From: DAIOXA01 sp050949165
GTDB taxonomy: Bacteria > Bacillota > Proteinivoracia > UBA4975
Length of the DNA stretch: 64,000 nucleotides
Direction of reading: 5' to 3'
Assembly: GCA_050949165.1 (NCBI GenBank)
Contig: JBMNFF010000003.1
Span: 62,001 to 126,000 of the forward strand
Each line of letters opens with the position of its first letter. The first letter of the stretch is position 1. A model generated the notes under the pieces. That model worked only from the letters and a program-made list of their open reading frames with translations, did not search any database and had not been told where the DNA came from. Shown one piece after another: positions 33,305 to 42,146 of this stretch. The position numbers and the translations under genes are program-made.

Positions 33305-34978
33305 ATGTTACAGTCGAATAAAATCACCGCCCTTTACTGCCGTTTAAGTCAAGAGGATATGCAAGCCGGAGAAAGCGGAAGCATACAGCACCAAAAAATG
33401 ATACTTCAACGCTATGCGGACGAACACCATTTTTTGAACACAAAGTTTTTTGTGGACGACGGATTTTCCGGCGTGAGTTTTGAGCGCGAGGGGCTGCAAG
33501 CGATGTTGCAGGAAGTGGAAGCCGGACGAGTGGCGACGGTCATTACCAAAGACCTTTCCCGTCTTGGCAGAAACTATCTGAAAACGGGCGAACTCATAGA
33601 GATTGTATTTCCCGAAAACGGAGTACGCTATATCGCGATCAACGACGGAGTTGACACAGCGCGGGAGGATAACGAGTTTACCCCCTTGCGGAACTGGTTT
33701 AACGAGTTTTACGCCCGCGACACAAGCAAGAAAATCCGCGCAGTTAAACAGGCACAGGCGCAAAAAGGCGAGCGCGTCAACGGGGAATATCCATACGGCT
33801 ATATCCCAGACCCGAACAACCGCCACCACCTTATACCCGACCCGGAAACCGCGCCGATTGTCAAACAGGTTTTCGCTATGTTTGTTAGCGGCGTGCGTAT
33901 GTGCGAAATCCAAAAATGGCTTGCGGAAAACAAAGTCTTGACGATTGGAGCGTTGCGCTATCAGCGTACAGGACAGGCGCGGTATCAGCGGGCAATGATC
34001 GCCCCCTATACTTGGCCGGACAAAACGCTCTATGACATATTAGCAAGGCAGGAATATTTAGGGCATACCATAACCGCGAAAACTCACAAGGTATCCTACA
34101 AGTCGAAAAAGACCCGGAAGAACGAAGAAGAACAACGCTATTTCTTCCCAAACACCCATGAGCCGCTTGTTGACGAGGAAACCTTTGAACTTGCGCAAAA
34201 GCGGATTGCTACCCGCCACCGCCCGACAAAAGCAGCGGAGATTGATATTTTTTCCGGCTTGCTGTTTTGCGCTGGTTGCAGACATAAGATGTATTACCAA
34301 CAGGGCGTAAATATCGAGCCGCGCAAGTTTTCCTATTCTTGCGGCGCATGGCGCAACAGGGCAAGGACAGGCAGCGAGTGTACCTCTCATTATATCCGCA
34401 AAAACGTACTTCTTGATTTAGTGCTGGAAGATATGCGGCGGGTTTTGCGGTATGTTAAGGAACACGAACAGGACTTTATCTGTAAAGCTACCGAGTACGG
34501 CGACATGGAAGCGAGAAAGGCATTAGCGCAGCAGCAAAAGGAACTTTTCAAAGCACAGGCGCGTATGACCGAACTTGACACGCTTTTCCGCAAGCTGTAT
34601 GAGGACAACGCATTAGGCAGACTGACAGATGAACGGTTTGTGTTTCTAACTTCCGGCTATGAGGACGAAAAGAAATCCCTTGCCGCAAGGATAGACGAGT
34701 TACAACAGCAGATCGCAACCGTTACCGAGCGAAAAAGGGATATATCAAGGTTTATTCAGATTGTCGGGAAATACAGCGACATACAGGAATTGACCTATGA
34801 AAACGTCCATGAGTTTATCGACCGTATTTTGATACATGAATTAGACCGGGAAACCAACACCCGGAAAATCGAAATCCATTATAGCTTTGTCGGACAGGTT
34901 GATACCGAGCAGGAGCCGACGCAAGTTGTCAACCATGACCGCCGCAACATGGTAGATGTAAAAAGTATCGCTATCTAA
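33305..34978 (+). CDS. Large serine recombinase (TnpX/TndX type)
   Basis: A 557-residue site-specific recombinase for integration and excision. Catalytic Ser15 in YCRLSQED, the resolvase core (ITKDLSRLGRNYLKTGELIE), a recombinase domain (GYIPDPNNRHHLIPD), a zinc ribbon (FCAGCRHK...CGAW...C) and a coiled coil near 410-500. Length fits TndX/TnpX (530-700 aa). ATG at 33305 after AAAGGAGG. The gene ends inside the presumed right inverted repeat, so its last codons overlap the attachment site. Confidence 0.93.
   Translation: MLQSNKITALYCRLSQEDMQAGESGSIQHQKMILQRYADEHHFLNTKFFVDDGFSGVSFEREGLQAMLQEVEAGRVATVITKDLSRLGRNYLKTGELIEIVFPENGVRYIAINDGVDTAREDNEFTPLRNWFNEFYARDTSKKIRAVKQAQAQKGERVNGEYPYGYIPDPNNRHHLIPDPETAPIVKQVFAMFVSGVRMCEIQKWLAENKVLTIGALRYQRTGQARYQRAMIAPYTWPDKTLYDILARQEYLGHTITAKTHKVSYKSKKTRKNEEEQRYFFPNTHEPLVDEETFELAQKRIATRHRPTKAAEIDIFSGLLFCAGCRHKMYYQQGVNIEPRKFSYSCGAWRNRARTGSECTSHYIRKNVLLDLVLEDMRRVLRYVKEHEQDFICKATEYGDMEARKALAQQQKELFKAQARMTELDTLFRKLYEDNALGRLTDERFVFLTSGYEDEKKSLAARIDELQQQIATVTERKRDISRFIQIVGKYSDIQELTYENVHEFIDRILIHELDRETNTRKIEIHYSFVGQVDTEQEPTQVVNHDRRNMVDVKSIAI
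34966..34975 (-). repeat. Right terminal inverted repeat of the element (putative)
   Basis: TATCGCTATC, the reverse complement of 8422-8431, overlapping the 3' end of the recombinase gene. The chromosomal terminator of the lactate operon begins 17 nt further on, so the junction must lie between. Confidence 0.5.
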
Positions 34979-34984
34979 CCCCAG

Positions 34985-35026
34985 CAAAATTCAACCCGGG
35001 ATGCCCTGCTGGGATACCCCGGGTTG
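34985..35026 (-). terminator. Terminator of the lactate dehydrogenase operon
   Basis: On the minus strand a 9-bp stem (CAACCCGGG / CCCGGGTTG) with an inner structured loop, followed by AATTTTG. Confidence 0.75.
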
Positions 35027-35029
35027 CCT

Positions 35030-36433
35030 TTATATCCGCACTACTTTTCCTGGGTTCAGTATGTTTCTGGGGTCGAAGGCCAGCTTGATCCCCGCCATGA
35101 TGTCCATGGCCGGATCGCCCAGAGACTGCTCCAGGAAATCCACCTTGGCATGGCCGATGCCGTGCTCGCCCGAAACCTGGCCTTCCAGCTCCACGGCCTT
35201 GTCATACAGGCGCTGCATCAGTTCCCGGATTTTCGGCTTCCACACCTCCTCGGGTGTATCATCCCGGAGGACGTAGACGTGGAGGTTGCCGTCCCCGGCA
35301 TGGCCGAAGCTGCGCACCCGCAAGCCGAATTCCTGCTCCAGGCTGTGGGCGTACTTGACGAAGTCGACCACCCGGCTTTTCGGCACCACCACATCGCATT
35401 CGTCCATGGTGGGGGTGGAGCTGGCGATGGCCTCCAGAAAGGCCCCCCGGGCCGACCAGATGGATTCCTGGCGCTCCTGGGTGTCGGAGATCAAAACATC
35501 AATGGCTCCCTGCTCCAGGCAGAGTCTGGCCACGCCATCGTAGACTTTCTCGATCTCTTCCTTGCTCTCGCCGTCAAAGCTGAGGAGCAGGTAGGCGTCG
35601 GAGGATTTGTCGGGGAAGGACTTGCCCAGGTATTCCTCGGCAGCCTCGATTACTTCCCTCTGCATGAATTCTATGGCCGTGGGATTGCTCCGGGAACGGA
35701 GGATGGCGGGCACCGCGTCGATGCACTGGTCCAGGCTGGGAAAGGGCGCCAGGAGGCTCACCGTCTTCTTGGGCAGGGGCAGCAGGCGCAAGGTGATTTC
35801 GGTGACAATGCCCAAGGTCCCTTCGCTTCCCACCAGCAGGTCCTTGAGGCTGTATCCCGAGCTGTTCTTGATGACCTTGCCCCCGGTGCGGATGATGCTG
35901 CCGTTGGGCAAGACCACTTCCAGCCCCCGGACATAATCCCGGGTCACGCCGTATTTCACCGCCCGCATGCCGCCGGCGTTGGTCATGACATTGCCCCCGA
36001 TGGTGGCGCTCTTTTCCCCGGGATCGGGGGGATAGAAGAGGCCCATTTCTTCTACGGCCTTGGCAAAGTCCATCAGGAGCACCCCGGGCTCCACCCGGGC
36101 CATGAGGTTATCCTCGTCGATTTCCAGGATCTTGTTCATCCGGGCCAGGGAGAGGAGGATGCCGCCGTGGATGGCGACGGCGCCGCCGCAAAGGCCGGTC
36201 CCCGCCCCCCTGGGGGTGACGGGTATCCGGTTGTTATAGGCATACTCCATAATCCAGGACACCTCTTCGGCGGTCTTTGCTTCCACCACCACTTCGGGCA
36301 GGAACTTGCCGTATTCCGGCATCTCGTCATGGGTGTAGTCCTCGTTAATGGCCGGGCCGGTAAAGACCCTGGCGGCCTCGGTCACCTGGCGCAGGAATTC
36401 CAGATCCTTGTCATCTACTTTTTTATAGGGCAT
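35030..36433 (-). CDS. lctD: FAD-binding D-lactate/glycolate dehydrogenase subunit (LctD/GlcD)
   Basis: A 467-residue flavoprotein oxidoreductase: PCMH-type FAD-binding domain with PRGAGTGLCGGAV (about 74-86) and GGNVMTNAGGMRAVKYG (about 146-162), then a C-terminal substrate domain ending GEHGIGHAKVDFL and FDPRNILNPGKV. It oxidises a 2-hydroxyacid, most likely lactate. Placed last after etfB- and etfA-type genes and their regulator, the order of the A. woodii lct operon, where the complex couples lactate oxidation to NAD by electron confurcation with ferredoxin. ATG overlaps the previous stop by 1 nt (TAATG). Glycolate as substrate cannot be excluded. Confidence 0.88.
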   Translation of the reverse strand: MPYKKVDDKDLEFLRQVTEAARVFTGPAINEDYTHDEMPEYGKFLPEVVVEAKTAEEVSWIMEYAYNNRIPVTPRGAGTGLCGGAVAIHGGILLSLARMNKILEIDEDNLMARVEPGVLLMDFAKAVEEMGLFYPPDPGEKSATIGGNVMTNAGGMRAVKYGVTRDYVRGLEVVLPNGSIIRTGGKVIKNSSGYSLKDLLVGSEGTLGIVTEITLRLLPLPKKTVSLLAPFPSLDQCIDAVPAILRSRSNPTAIEFMQREVIEAAEEYLGKSFPDKSSDAYLLLSFDGESKEEIEKVYDGVARLCLEQGAIDVLISDTQERQESIWSARGAFLEAIASSTPTMDECDVVVPKSRVVDFVKYAHSLEQEFGLRVRSFGHAGDGNLHVYVLRDDTPEEVWKPKIRELMQRLYDKAVELEGQVSGEHGIGHAKVDFLEQSLGDPAMDIMAGIKLAFDPRNILNPGKVVRI

Positions 36434-37626
36434 TATTTCACCACCTCTGCAATTTCCCCACCATCGCCCAGCTTTGCCAGCAGATTGGGGACAATTTCAT
36501 ACAGGTCGCCCACAAGCCCATAGTGGGCTACGTCAAAGATTGGCGCAGATTTATCCTTGTTGACGGCGATGATGCATTCCGAACCCCGCATCCCGGCGAC
36601 AAACTGCACCGAGCCCGAGACCCCCAAGGTGATCATGAGCTTGGGCCGCACCGTCCGCCCCGAGAGGCCGATTTGCTGGGTATACTCCCCCCAACCGGCT
36701 TCGATGAGGGGGCGGGTGACGGCCACCTGACCGCCCAGGCGCCGGGCCAGCTCCCGGACCATGCCCATGTCCTTCTCTTCCCGGATGCCCCGGCCCGCCA
36801 CCACCAGGACTTCGGCCTCGGCGATGCCCGGGCTGATTTCCTTCTTGCGCACCTGCTGCACTTCGATGCGCGAGGAGAGGTCTGCCTCACAGATTTCCAC
36901 GACCCCGGTGGGATTTGCCACCTTTTCGGCGCTGTCCATTACCTTGTAGCGCACCGTGGCCAACTGGGGCCGGTGGTTGGGCGTGATGATCTGGGCCATG
37001 ATATTGCCGCCGAAGGCCGGGCGAATTTGGACCAGGTCGGTATTCTCCTTTACATCCAGCACGGTGCAGTCGGCGGTGAGGCCGGTGCGAAAGCGGGTGG
37101 CCAGCCGGGGCGCCAGGGAGCGGCCCAGGGCGGTAGCCCCCACCAGGATGATGCAGGGCTTATTCCTGTCCACGCAATGGGCGAAGGCCTGGGTATAGGC
37201 GTCCACCCGGAAGTGGCGCAGGGCGGGGTTATCGTAGACAAAGACCCTGTCCACGCCGTACTCCAGCAGGCGAGGCGCCTGCTCCTGTATATTATCCCCC
37301 AAAAACAGGGCATAGACGGGGTGGCCTATCTTAATCGCCAACTCTCTTGCTTTGCCCACCAATTCCCAGGTCACGGGATGGATTTTCCCCTCCTCGTGCT
37401 CTACATAGACCAGAACCCCCCGCCACTCTTCTTTATTGACCTGGGGCCGGTTTTCCCGGGCCAGGCTGATGGCTCTCTGGGGACACTGTCTTATGCAAAT
37501 CTTGCACAGGCGGCAGGCCGCAGTAAAGGCGATCCTGCCCTCCTCGACTATTATGGCATCGAAGGGGCAGGCGCCGATGCACGCCCGACAGAGGTCGCAT
37601 TTATTGTGGTTTACCGTCAATCCCAT
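36433..37626 (-). CDS. lctC: Electron transfer flavoprotein alpha subunit with N-terminal ferredoxin domain (LctC)
   Basis: A 397-residue EtfA with an added N-terminal 2x[4Fe-4S] domain: CDLCRACIGACP at 10-21 and CRLCKICIRQCP at 38-49. The Etf part follows, ending in the FAD-binding pattern GVSGSVQFVAGMRGSECIIAVNKD. The ferredoxin extension is the hallmark of confurcating lactate dehydrogenase EtfA. It forms a heterodimer with the EtfB product and passes electrons from LctD. ATG preceded by GGGGAGGGAG; starts 3 nt after the lctB stop. Confidence 0.92.
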   Translation of the reverse strand: MGLTVNHNKCDLCRACIGACPFDAIIVEEGRIAFTAACRLCKICIRQCPQRAISLARENRPQVNKEEWRGVLVYVEHEEGKIHPVTWELVGKARELAIKIGHPVYALFLGDNIQEQAPRLLEYGVDRVFVYDNPALRHFRVDAYTQAFAHCVDRNKPCIILVGATALGRSLAPRLATRFRTGLTADCTVLDVKENTDLVQIRPAFGGNIMAQIITPNHRPQLATVRYKVMDSAEKVANPTGVVEICEADLSSRIEVQQVRKKEISPGIAEAEVLVVAGRGIREEKDMGMVRELARRLGGQVAVTRPLIEAGWGEYTQQIGLSGRTVRPKLMITLGVSGSVQFVAGMRGSECIIAVNKDKSAPIFDVAHYGLVGDLYEIVPNLLAKLGDGGEIAEVVK

Positions 37627-37629
37627 CAG

Positions 37630-38427
37630 CTACTCCCTCCCCGGAATAAATTTCAGTTCTTCCAGTTTGGCCAGGAGCTTGTCCGTCAGCTCCGGACCGC
37701 TGCCCTGCCACAACTCCCGCCGGCCGCTGGGCTCGGGATTGAAGATCCGCTCCACCTGAGTGGCGGAACCCTTGAGGCCGTACTTTGCCTCGTCCTGGTC
37801 GACAAAGTCTGCGAAGGAGAGGATCTCTACCTCCCGGTGGGCGCTGGCCAATTTCTTGCGATAAGACGGCAGCCGGGGCTGAAAGATCTCCTTTTCAACG
37901 GTGATGAGACAGGGATACTGCATCCGGGCCACCGCCACGGTGGTGGCCATATCCATTTCCACTGCGATTTCCTGCGCCCCCACCCGGACCAGCCTTCGCA
38001 CCCAGGCCACATGGGGAATGCCCAGGAACTCGGCGATGGCGGGTCCCACCTGGGCGGTATCGCCATCGGTGGTCTGCCTGCCGCAGACGATCAGATCCGG
38101 CATCCCCATGGCCCTGATCCCCTGGGACAGGGTGTAGGAGGTAGCCAGGACGTCGGCTCCGGCAAACTTGCGGTCGGAAAAGACATAGCCTGCATCGGCC
38201 CCCATCATAAAGGCTTCCCGAATGATGGCCTGGGCCTGGGGCGGCCCCATGGTCACCGCGATGACCTCGCCCCCCACTTCCTCCCTGATCCTCAGGGCGG
38301 TCTCCAGGGCGTAGAGGTCATAGGGATTCATCTTGCTGTCGACGCCGTCCCGCTGCAGGACTCCGTTTTCGTCCACCTCCACTTGACTGGTCTCCGGCAC
38401 TTGTTTAATGCACACAATAATCTTCAT
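37630..38427 (-). CDS. lctB: Electron transfer flavoprotein beta subunit (LctB)
   Basis: A 265-residue EtfB. N-terminal KIIVCIKQVPET and the signature LIVCGRQTTDGDTAQVGPAIAEFLG are diagnostic. In bifurcating Etf the beta subunit holds the FAD that reacts with NAD and splits electrons. First structural gene of the operon, 135 bp after the regulator gene; a palindromic operator lies 41 nt upstream of its ATG. Confidence 0.93.
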   Translation of the reverse strand: MKIIVCIKQVPETSQVEVDENGVLQRDGVDSKMNPYDLYALETALRIREEVGGEVIAVTMGPPQAQAIIREAFMMGADAGYVFSDRKFAGADVLATSYTLSQGIRAMGMPDLIVCGRQTTDGDTAQVGPAIAEFLGIPHVAWVRRLVRVGAQEIAVEMDMATTVAVARMQYPCLITVEKEIFQPRLPSYRKKLASAHREVEILSFADFVDQDEAKYGLKGSATQVERIFNPEPSGRRELWQGSGPELTDKLLAKLEELKFIPGRE

Positions 38428-38467
38428 CTCTCTGCCCCCCAGATTGCGCTAAAAAATATTGGCAGGA

Positions 38468-38478
38468 TGGTCTGACCA
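38468..38478. promoter_or_regulatory. FadR/LldR-type operator upstream of lctB
   Basis: Perfect palindrome TGGTC-T-GACCA, the consensus for FadR-family (LldR/LctA) regulators. A similar site precedes the regulator gene itself at 39289-39299. A possible -10 (TATATC) lies just upstream on the minus strand, with no clear -35. Confidence 0.8.
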
Positions 38479-38561
38479 GTTAAGATATACTGGCGCCCCC
38501 AAATCCTCGCCTTTTGGTGAAGAGCTCCCCGCAATGCGGCAAGCCTTCTGACTTCCAGTAT

Positions 38562-39278
38562 CTAGTCCACCTTCCCGACGATACAGGCATTTACATAGTC
38601 CAAATGCTCCCGCATCCTGGCGGCGGCCAGGTCTCCCCGACCCGCGGCGATGGCGGCGTAAATGCCCTTGTGCTGCCGTACCAGGGTGTCCTGATTGGCA
38701 GGGTCGGCGAGGATCTTGGCCCGGGAATCCTTGATGCTGACGTCCATCAAATCCGAGATGGAGTTGATGACATTGTAGAGCAGGCGGTTGCCCGCGGCCT
38801 TGGCTATGGCATAGTGGAGTTCCTTATCCCAGCGGATATTTTCCTCCTCATCCTGCTGATACCGCTCCAGCCGCTCCACCGCTGCGCCGATTTCCGCCAG
38901 TTGTGGGGGCGTGGCCCTTTCCGCTGCCAGGCGGGCTGCCTCGGCCTCCAGGAGTTGGCGGAATTGAAGGATTTCCTCGGCGGGAGTCCGGTCCAGCAGA
39001 AAGAGCACCGACAACGGCTCCAGGAAGTTTTCCTCCAGCTTGGCCCGAATGTAATTGCCCTCGCCGTGCCTGCTCTCCACCACTCCGATTATCTGCAAGG
39101 CGGAGAGGGCCTCCCGGATGGAGGTGCGGCTGACCTGAAGGCGCTCCACCAGGTCCCGTTCCGAGGGCAGCCGATCCCCGGGCTGCAGCTCCCCGGACTT
39201 GATCATGTCCTTTATCTGTTCCACTACCTGCTGATACACCTTTACATCCTTTATGGGCTTGAAAGCAATCACCTCCAA
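38562..39278 (-). CDS. lctA: GntR/FadR-family regulator of the lactate operon (LctA/LldR-like)
   Basis: A 238-residue regulator: winged HTH at about 15-75 (PGDRLPSERDLVERLQVSRTSIREALSALQIIGVVESRHGEG) and an all-helical FCD ligand domain (about 85-225). Such proteins repress lactate genes and release on binding lactate. Operators in front of lctB and of this gene fit that role. The start is unclear: the GGAGGTG that should be the ribosome site lies inside the annotated 5' end (TTG 39278), and no ATG/GTG/TTG occurs at good spacing after it, so translation may begin at a rare start codon. Confidence 0.88.
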   Translation of the reverse strand: MEVIAFKPIKDVKVYQQVVEQIKDMIKSGELQPGDRLPSERDLVERLQVSRTSIREALSALQIIGVVESRHGEGNYIRAKLEENFLEPLSVLFLLDRTPAEEILQFRQLLEAEAARLAAERATPPQLAEIGAAVERLERYQQDEEENIRWDKELHYAIAKAAGNRLLYNVINSISDLMDVSIKDSRAKILADPANQDTLVRQHKGIYAAIAAGRGDLAAARMREHLDYVNACIVGKVD

Positions 39279-39288
39279 ACTGGACAGG

Positions 39289-39299
39289 TGGTCATACCA
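39289..39299. promoter_or_regulatory. FadR/LldR-type operator upstream of the regulator gene
   Basis: TGGTC-A-TACCA, one mismatch from a perfect palindrome and the same consensus as 38468-38478. It sits at the expected transcription start of the regulator, implying autoregulation. Confidence 0.75.
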
Positions 39300-39305
39300 A
39301 TTAAA

Positions 39306-39334
39306 AGTTTACCCCGCTGCAAAAAAACAGTCAA
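39306..39334 (-). promoter_or_regulatory. Promoter of the lactate regulator gene
   Basis: On the minus strand TTGACT (39329-39334), 17-nt spacer, TAAACT (39306-39311), directly followed by the operator at 39289-39299. Confidence 0.7.
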
Positions 39335-39453
39335 GGGAAGCCCCTAGACTGTCGCCGGGTTACTCAAAGCTCCGTACCGTACAATCATACTGAAGGATTT
39401 GATACTCAGCACTGGAAGTTCCCATATTATATCACCTGTACCTGCGATTTGGC

Positions 39454-39481
39454 TTGCAGAATATATTCTATCCTGTATAAT
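39454..39481 (+). promoter_or_regulatory. Promoter of the tldDE pair
   Basis: TTGCAG (39454-39459), 16-nt spacer and perfect TATAAT (39476-39481), 65 nt before the TTG start of tldD. Confidence 0.65.
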
Positions 39482-39546
39482 TAACCTGAGAATAATTAAT
39501 GCCCCGATTAAATTTATTAAGCGTCGGGGGCAAAGGAGGCAACGAA

Positions 39547-40881
39547 TTGTATAATTTCCCCCCAGGATTGTACGTCGATGTCCGCATCGAGGAGACCTTT
39601 GATACCAAGGTCAGCTTTAAGAAGCTGGAACTGCAGGCCCAGAAGGTTCGCAACAACAAGGGCGCCTTTATCCGGGTCTTTGACGGCCGGCGCTGGTACT
39701 ACAGTTCCACCACGGATATCCCGGGCATCCAGGGCCAGATCGACGCCCTGGCCGCCATGGCCCAACCCAATCCCGACATCGCCCAACACCCGGTGGTGAA
39801 GGCCTTTGAAGTGCACCGGGAAACAAAGCTGCAGCATGAGGAAGATTCCGTCGCCGCCATCCCCGTCCAGGACAAACAGGCCTTGCTGGAGGGTTATCTG
39901 GCCCTGCTTCAAGACCCGGCGGTGGTCCACCACAGCTCCTACTATGTGGATAACAAGACGATAAAATCCTTTTACTCCTCCAAGGGCTCTGCCATCGTTT
40001 TTGACAAGCAGACCTGCGGCATCCGCATCACCCTGGAACTGGCCTGCGGGGAGAACAAGGATCAGACCACCATATCCAAGGCGGCTATCAAATTTGCCGA
40101 CCTTCAGAGATTGGCAGATTTCATCCGCACCGAAATGGAGAAGGACATCGCCTTTACCAGGGACGCCCAACCGGTGGTCCCCGGCGAATACCCCGTCCTC
40201 CTCAGTCCCATCGCCACCGGAGTCTTTACCCATGAGAGCTTCGGCCACAAGAGCGAATCCGACTTCATGGTGGGGGATGAGACCATGAAGGCAGAATGGG
40301 CCCTGGGCAAGCGGATTGGCCAGGATCTGCTGACCATCATCGATGACGGCTCTTTAGCCGGCAATGGCTACACCCCCTTCGACGACGAAGGGACTAAAGC
40401 CGAGAAGACCGAGATTATCTCGGCCGGACTCCTGACGGGACGCCTCCACAGCATCGCCACCAGCGTCGCCCTGGCCGAAAGCCCCACCGGCAACGCCAGG
40501 GCCATGAACTTCGAATTCGAACCCATCGTGCGCATGACCACGACTTACATCGCCCGGGGCCAGCGGCCCCTCAAGGACATCTTGGCCGAAATGGACAACG
40601 GCATCTACGTGGATACCGTCAAACACGGGTCGGGCATGTCCACCTTTACCCTGGCTCCGGCCCGGGCCTACAAGATCGAGGGCGGCAAGATTACCACCCC
40701 CGTCAAGGTTTCGGTGATTACCGGCAATGTCTTCAGCACCCTGGCGGAAGTGGATGCCGTCAGCGAAGAATTCGCCCTGGACAGCTTTGTCGGCGGCGGC
40801 TGTGGCAAGATGGAACAGTGGCCCCTGCCGATAGGATTTGGCGGCCCGTACACCCGGGTCAGAAAACTAAAGGTCCAATAG
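39547..40881 (+). CDS. tldD: TldD-type metalloprotease
   Basis: A 444-residue member of the TldD/PmbA family. The zinc site HESFGH is at 229-234 (HExxxH, as in TldD but not in TldE). With TldE it forms a heterodimeric protease that degrades unfolded peptides and matures some modified peptides. Start is TTG at 39547 with AAAGGAGG 7 nt upstream; an upstream ATG at 39499 lacks a ribosome site. Followed after 12 nt by tldE. Confidence 0.9.
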   Translation: MYNFPPGLYVDVRIEETFDTKVSFKKLELQAQKVRNNKGAFIRVFDGRRWYYSSTTDIPGIQGQIDALAAMAQPNPDIAQHPVVKAFEVHRETKLQHEEDSVAAIPVQDKQALLEGYLALLQDPAVVHHSSYYVDNKTIKSFYSSKGSAIVFDKQTCGIRITLELACGENKDQTTISKAAIKFADLQRLADFIRTEMEKDIAFTRDAQPVVPGEYPVLLSPIATGVFTHESFGHKSESDFMVGDETMKAEWALGKRIGQDLLTIIDDGSLAGNGYTPFDDEGTKAEKTEIISAGLLTGRLHSIATSVALAESPTGNARAMNFEFEPIVRMTTTYIARGQRPLKDILAEMDNGIYVDTVKHGSGMSTFTLAPARAYKIEGGKITTPVKVSVITGNVFSTLAEVDAVSEEFALDSFVGGGCGKMEQWPLPIGFGGPYTRVRKLKVQ

Positions 40882-40893
40882 GGGGTAAGCGCA

Positions 40894-42141
40894 GTGAAAA
40901 GAGAATTCATCACCATTCGCCAGCAGGAAACCACGGCCAGGATCATGGCCAGTCAGGTCGACGCCATCCGAGTCAAGGATATCGTCAAGAAGGGCGTCCG
41001 GGTCTATGAGAAGGGCAGGATTGGGATTGCCGGGGCCATCGGCGATGTCGCCGATACAGCGCTCCTGGACAGCGCCGTCCAGAACCTGAGCACCGGCATC
41101 GAATACCCTTATCCCCTTTCCCGGGATTTGCGGGACCATCGCAATTACAATGAGGAGCCCATGTCTTCCCAGGAACTCCTCAGCCACGCCGAGTCCATCC
41201 TGGCCACCCTGCGGGAAGAGTTTCCCGATTTCAGTTTTGGCGAGTGCATCGCCGCCACCCAGTCGGTTTACCAGATGCAGAACAGCGATGGGCTGGACTT
41301 GGAATACAGGGATGCCGAGTTTGCCGTCAACCTGGTCCTCAAGGAAAAGCAGACCGCCAACCTCTTTGACGGCGCCCTGATCTGCGTGACCCGCAAATTT
41401 GATCCGGAGCGGTTTTGGCAGTTCAACCGCACCTTCCTGGAGGCCTACCGCAACAAGGTGGAACTTCCCCAAGGGGAAAAGCTACCTGTCTTTACCCTGG
41501 GCTCCGAATCCCTCACGAGCTTCCTGATCAGATCCCTCAATGGCGAGCGCTATGCCAACGGCAGCTCCATCTTCAGCGGCAAAATGGGCCGGCAGCTCTT
41601 CTCGGAGAGGATTACCCTGGAGCTCAACAGGAACCCTCTCAACAACTTACGTCCCTTCTTTGACATGGAGGGGGTCGTCCTGCCCCAGGACCGCATTTCT
41701 TTGATCCAGCAGGGCAAGCTGGTCCGGGTGCTGACGGACAAGAAAACCGCCCACCTGTATAATCTGGAGCATACCGGCGCCGGCGGCGGCGAGTACGACG
41801 ACCTGCCCAGCCTGGACGGTTCCCGCTATGCCTCCCTGCCCCTGACCTTCCGGACCGACGCCCGGGACATCGCCGCAGCCCTCAAAGGACAGCCGGCAAT
41901 CCTGGCCCTGATCAGTTCCGGCGGGGACTTCACCCCCGACGGCAGCTTCGCCGCCCCGGTCCAGGTGGGCTTCCTCTTCGACGGGGAGCGCATCGTCGGC
42001 AAACTGCCGGAATTCACCATGCGTTCCCACTTGAACGCCATGCTGGGCGAGGACTATATCGGCACCTTTGACAACACCGCCTTCTACTTGGGGGACATCC
42101 CCTCCCAGCTCCAGGGATATTACATGACCATAATGCGCTAG
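40894..42141 (+). CDS. tldE: TldE/PmbA-type protease subunit
   Basis: A 415-residue protein of the same fold as TldD but without an HExxxH motif, as expected for the non-catalytic TldE/PmbA partner. It has the family end GEDYIGTFDNTAFYLGD and TGAGGGEYDD. GTG start after AGGGGG. Neither a ribosomal peptide nor a microcin-like precursor gene is visible nearby, so a general proteolytic role is more likely than peptide maturation. Confidence 0.85.
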   Translation: MKREFITIRQQETTARIMASQVDAIRVKDIVKKGVRVYEKGRIGIAGAIGDVADTALLDSAVQNLSTGIEYPYPLSRDLRDHRNYNEEPMSSQELLSHAESILATLREEFPDFSFGECIAATQSVYQMQNSDGLDLEYRDAEFAVNLVLKEKQTANLFDGALICVTRKFDPERFWQFNRTFLEAYRNKVELPQGEKLPVFTLGSESLTSFLIRSLNGERYANGSSIFSGKMGRQLFSERITLELNRNPLNNLRPFFDMEGVVLPQDRISLIQQGKLVRVLTDKKTAHLYNLEHTGAGGGEYDDLPSLDGSRYASLPLTFRTDARDIAAALKGQPAILALISSGGDFTPDGSFAAPVQVGFLFDGERIVGKLPEFTMRSHLNAMLGEDYIGTFDNTAFYLGDIPSQLQGYYMTIMR

Positions 42142-42146
42142 GGCAT

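Larger units (their letters stand above)
8422..34975. mobile_element. Tn1549-like integrative conjugative element with serine recombinase
   Basis: A 26.5-kb block with a full conjugation set (PcfB, VirD4, VirB6-like, PrgI, VirB4, NlpC/P60 hydrolase, TopB, MobC, relaxase) and, at its right end, TnpW and a large serine recombinase. Codon use differs from the flanks, with GCGG/CCGC-rich but A-containing codons instead of the C-ending chromosomal style. It lies between the 3' ends of two intact convergent genes (the DUF2268 lipoprotein and the lactate dehydrogenase operon), so integration probably broke no gene. Ends are proposed from a 10-bp inverted repeat at 8422-8431 and 34966-34975; the exact crossover dinucleotide is not resolved. 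All genes look intact, so it may be transferable. Confidence 0.85.

Noticed and set aside
35024..38475. Two long plus-strand open frames (499 and 650 codons) opposite the lactate operon.
   Set aside because: They are antisense shadows of lctD and lctC/lctB, made possible by GC-rich third positions. Their translations are Gly/His/Pro-rich without any domain, and they lack ribosome sites.
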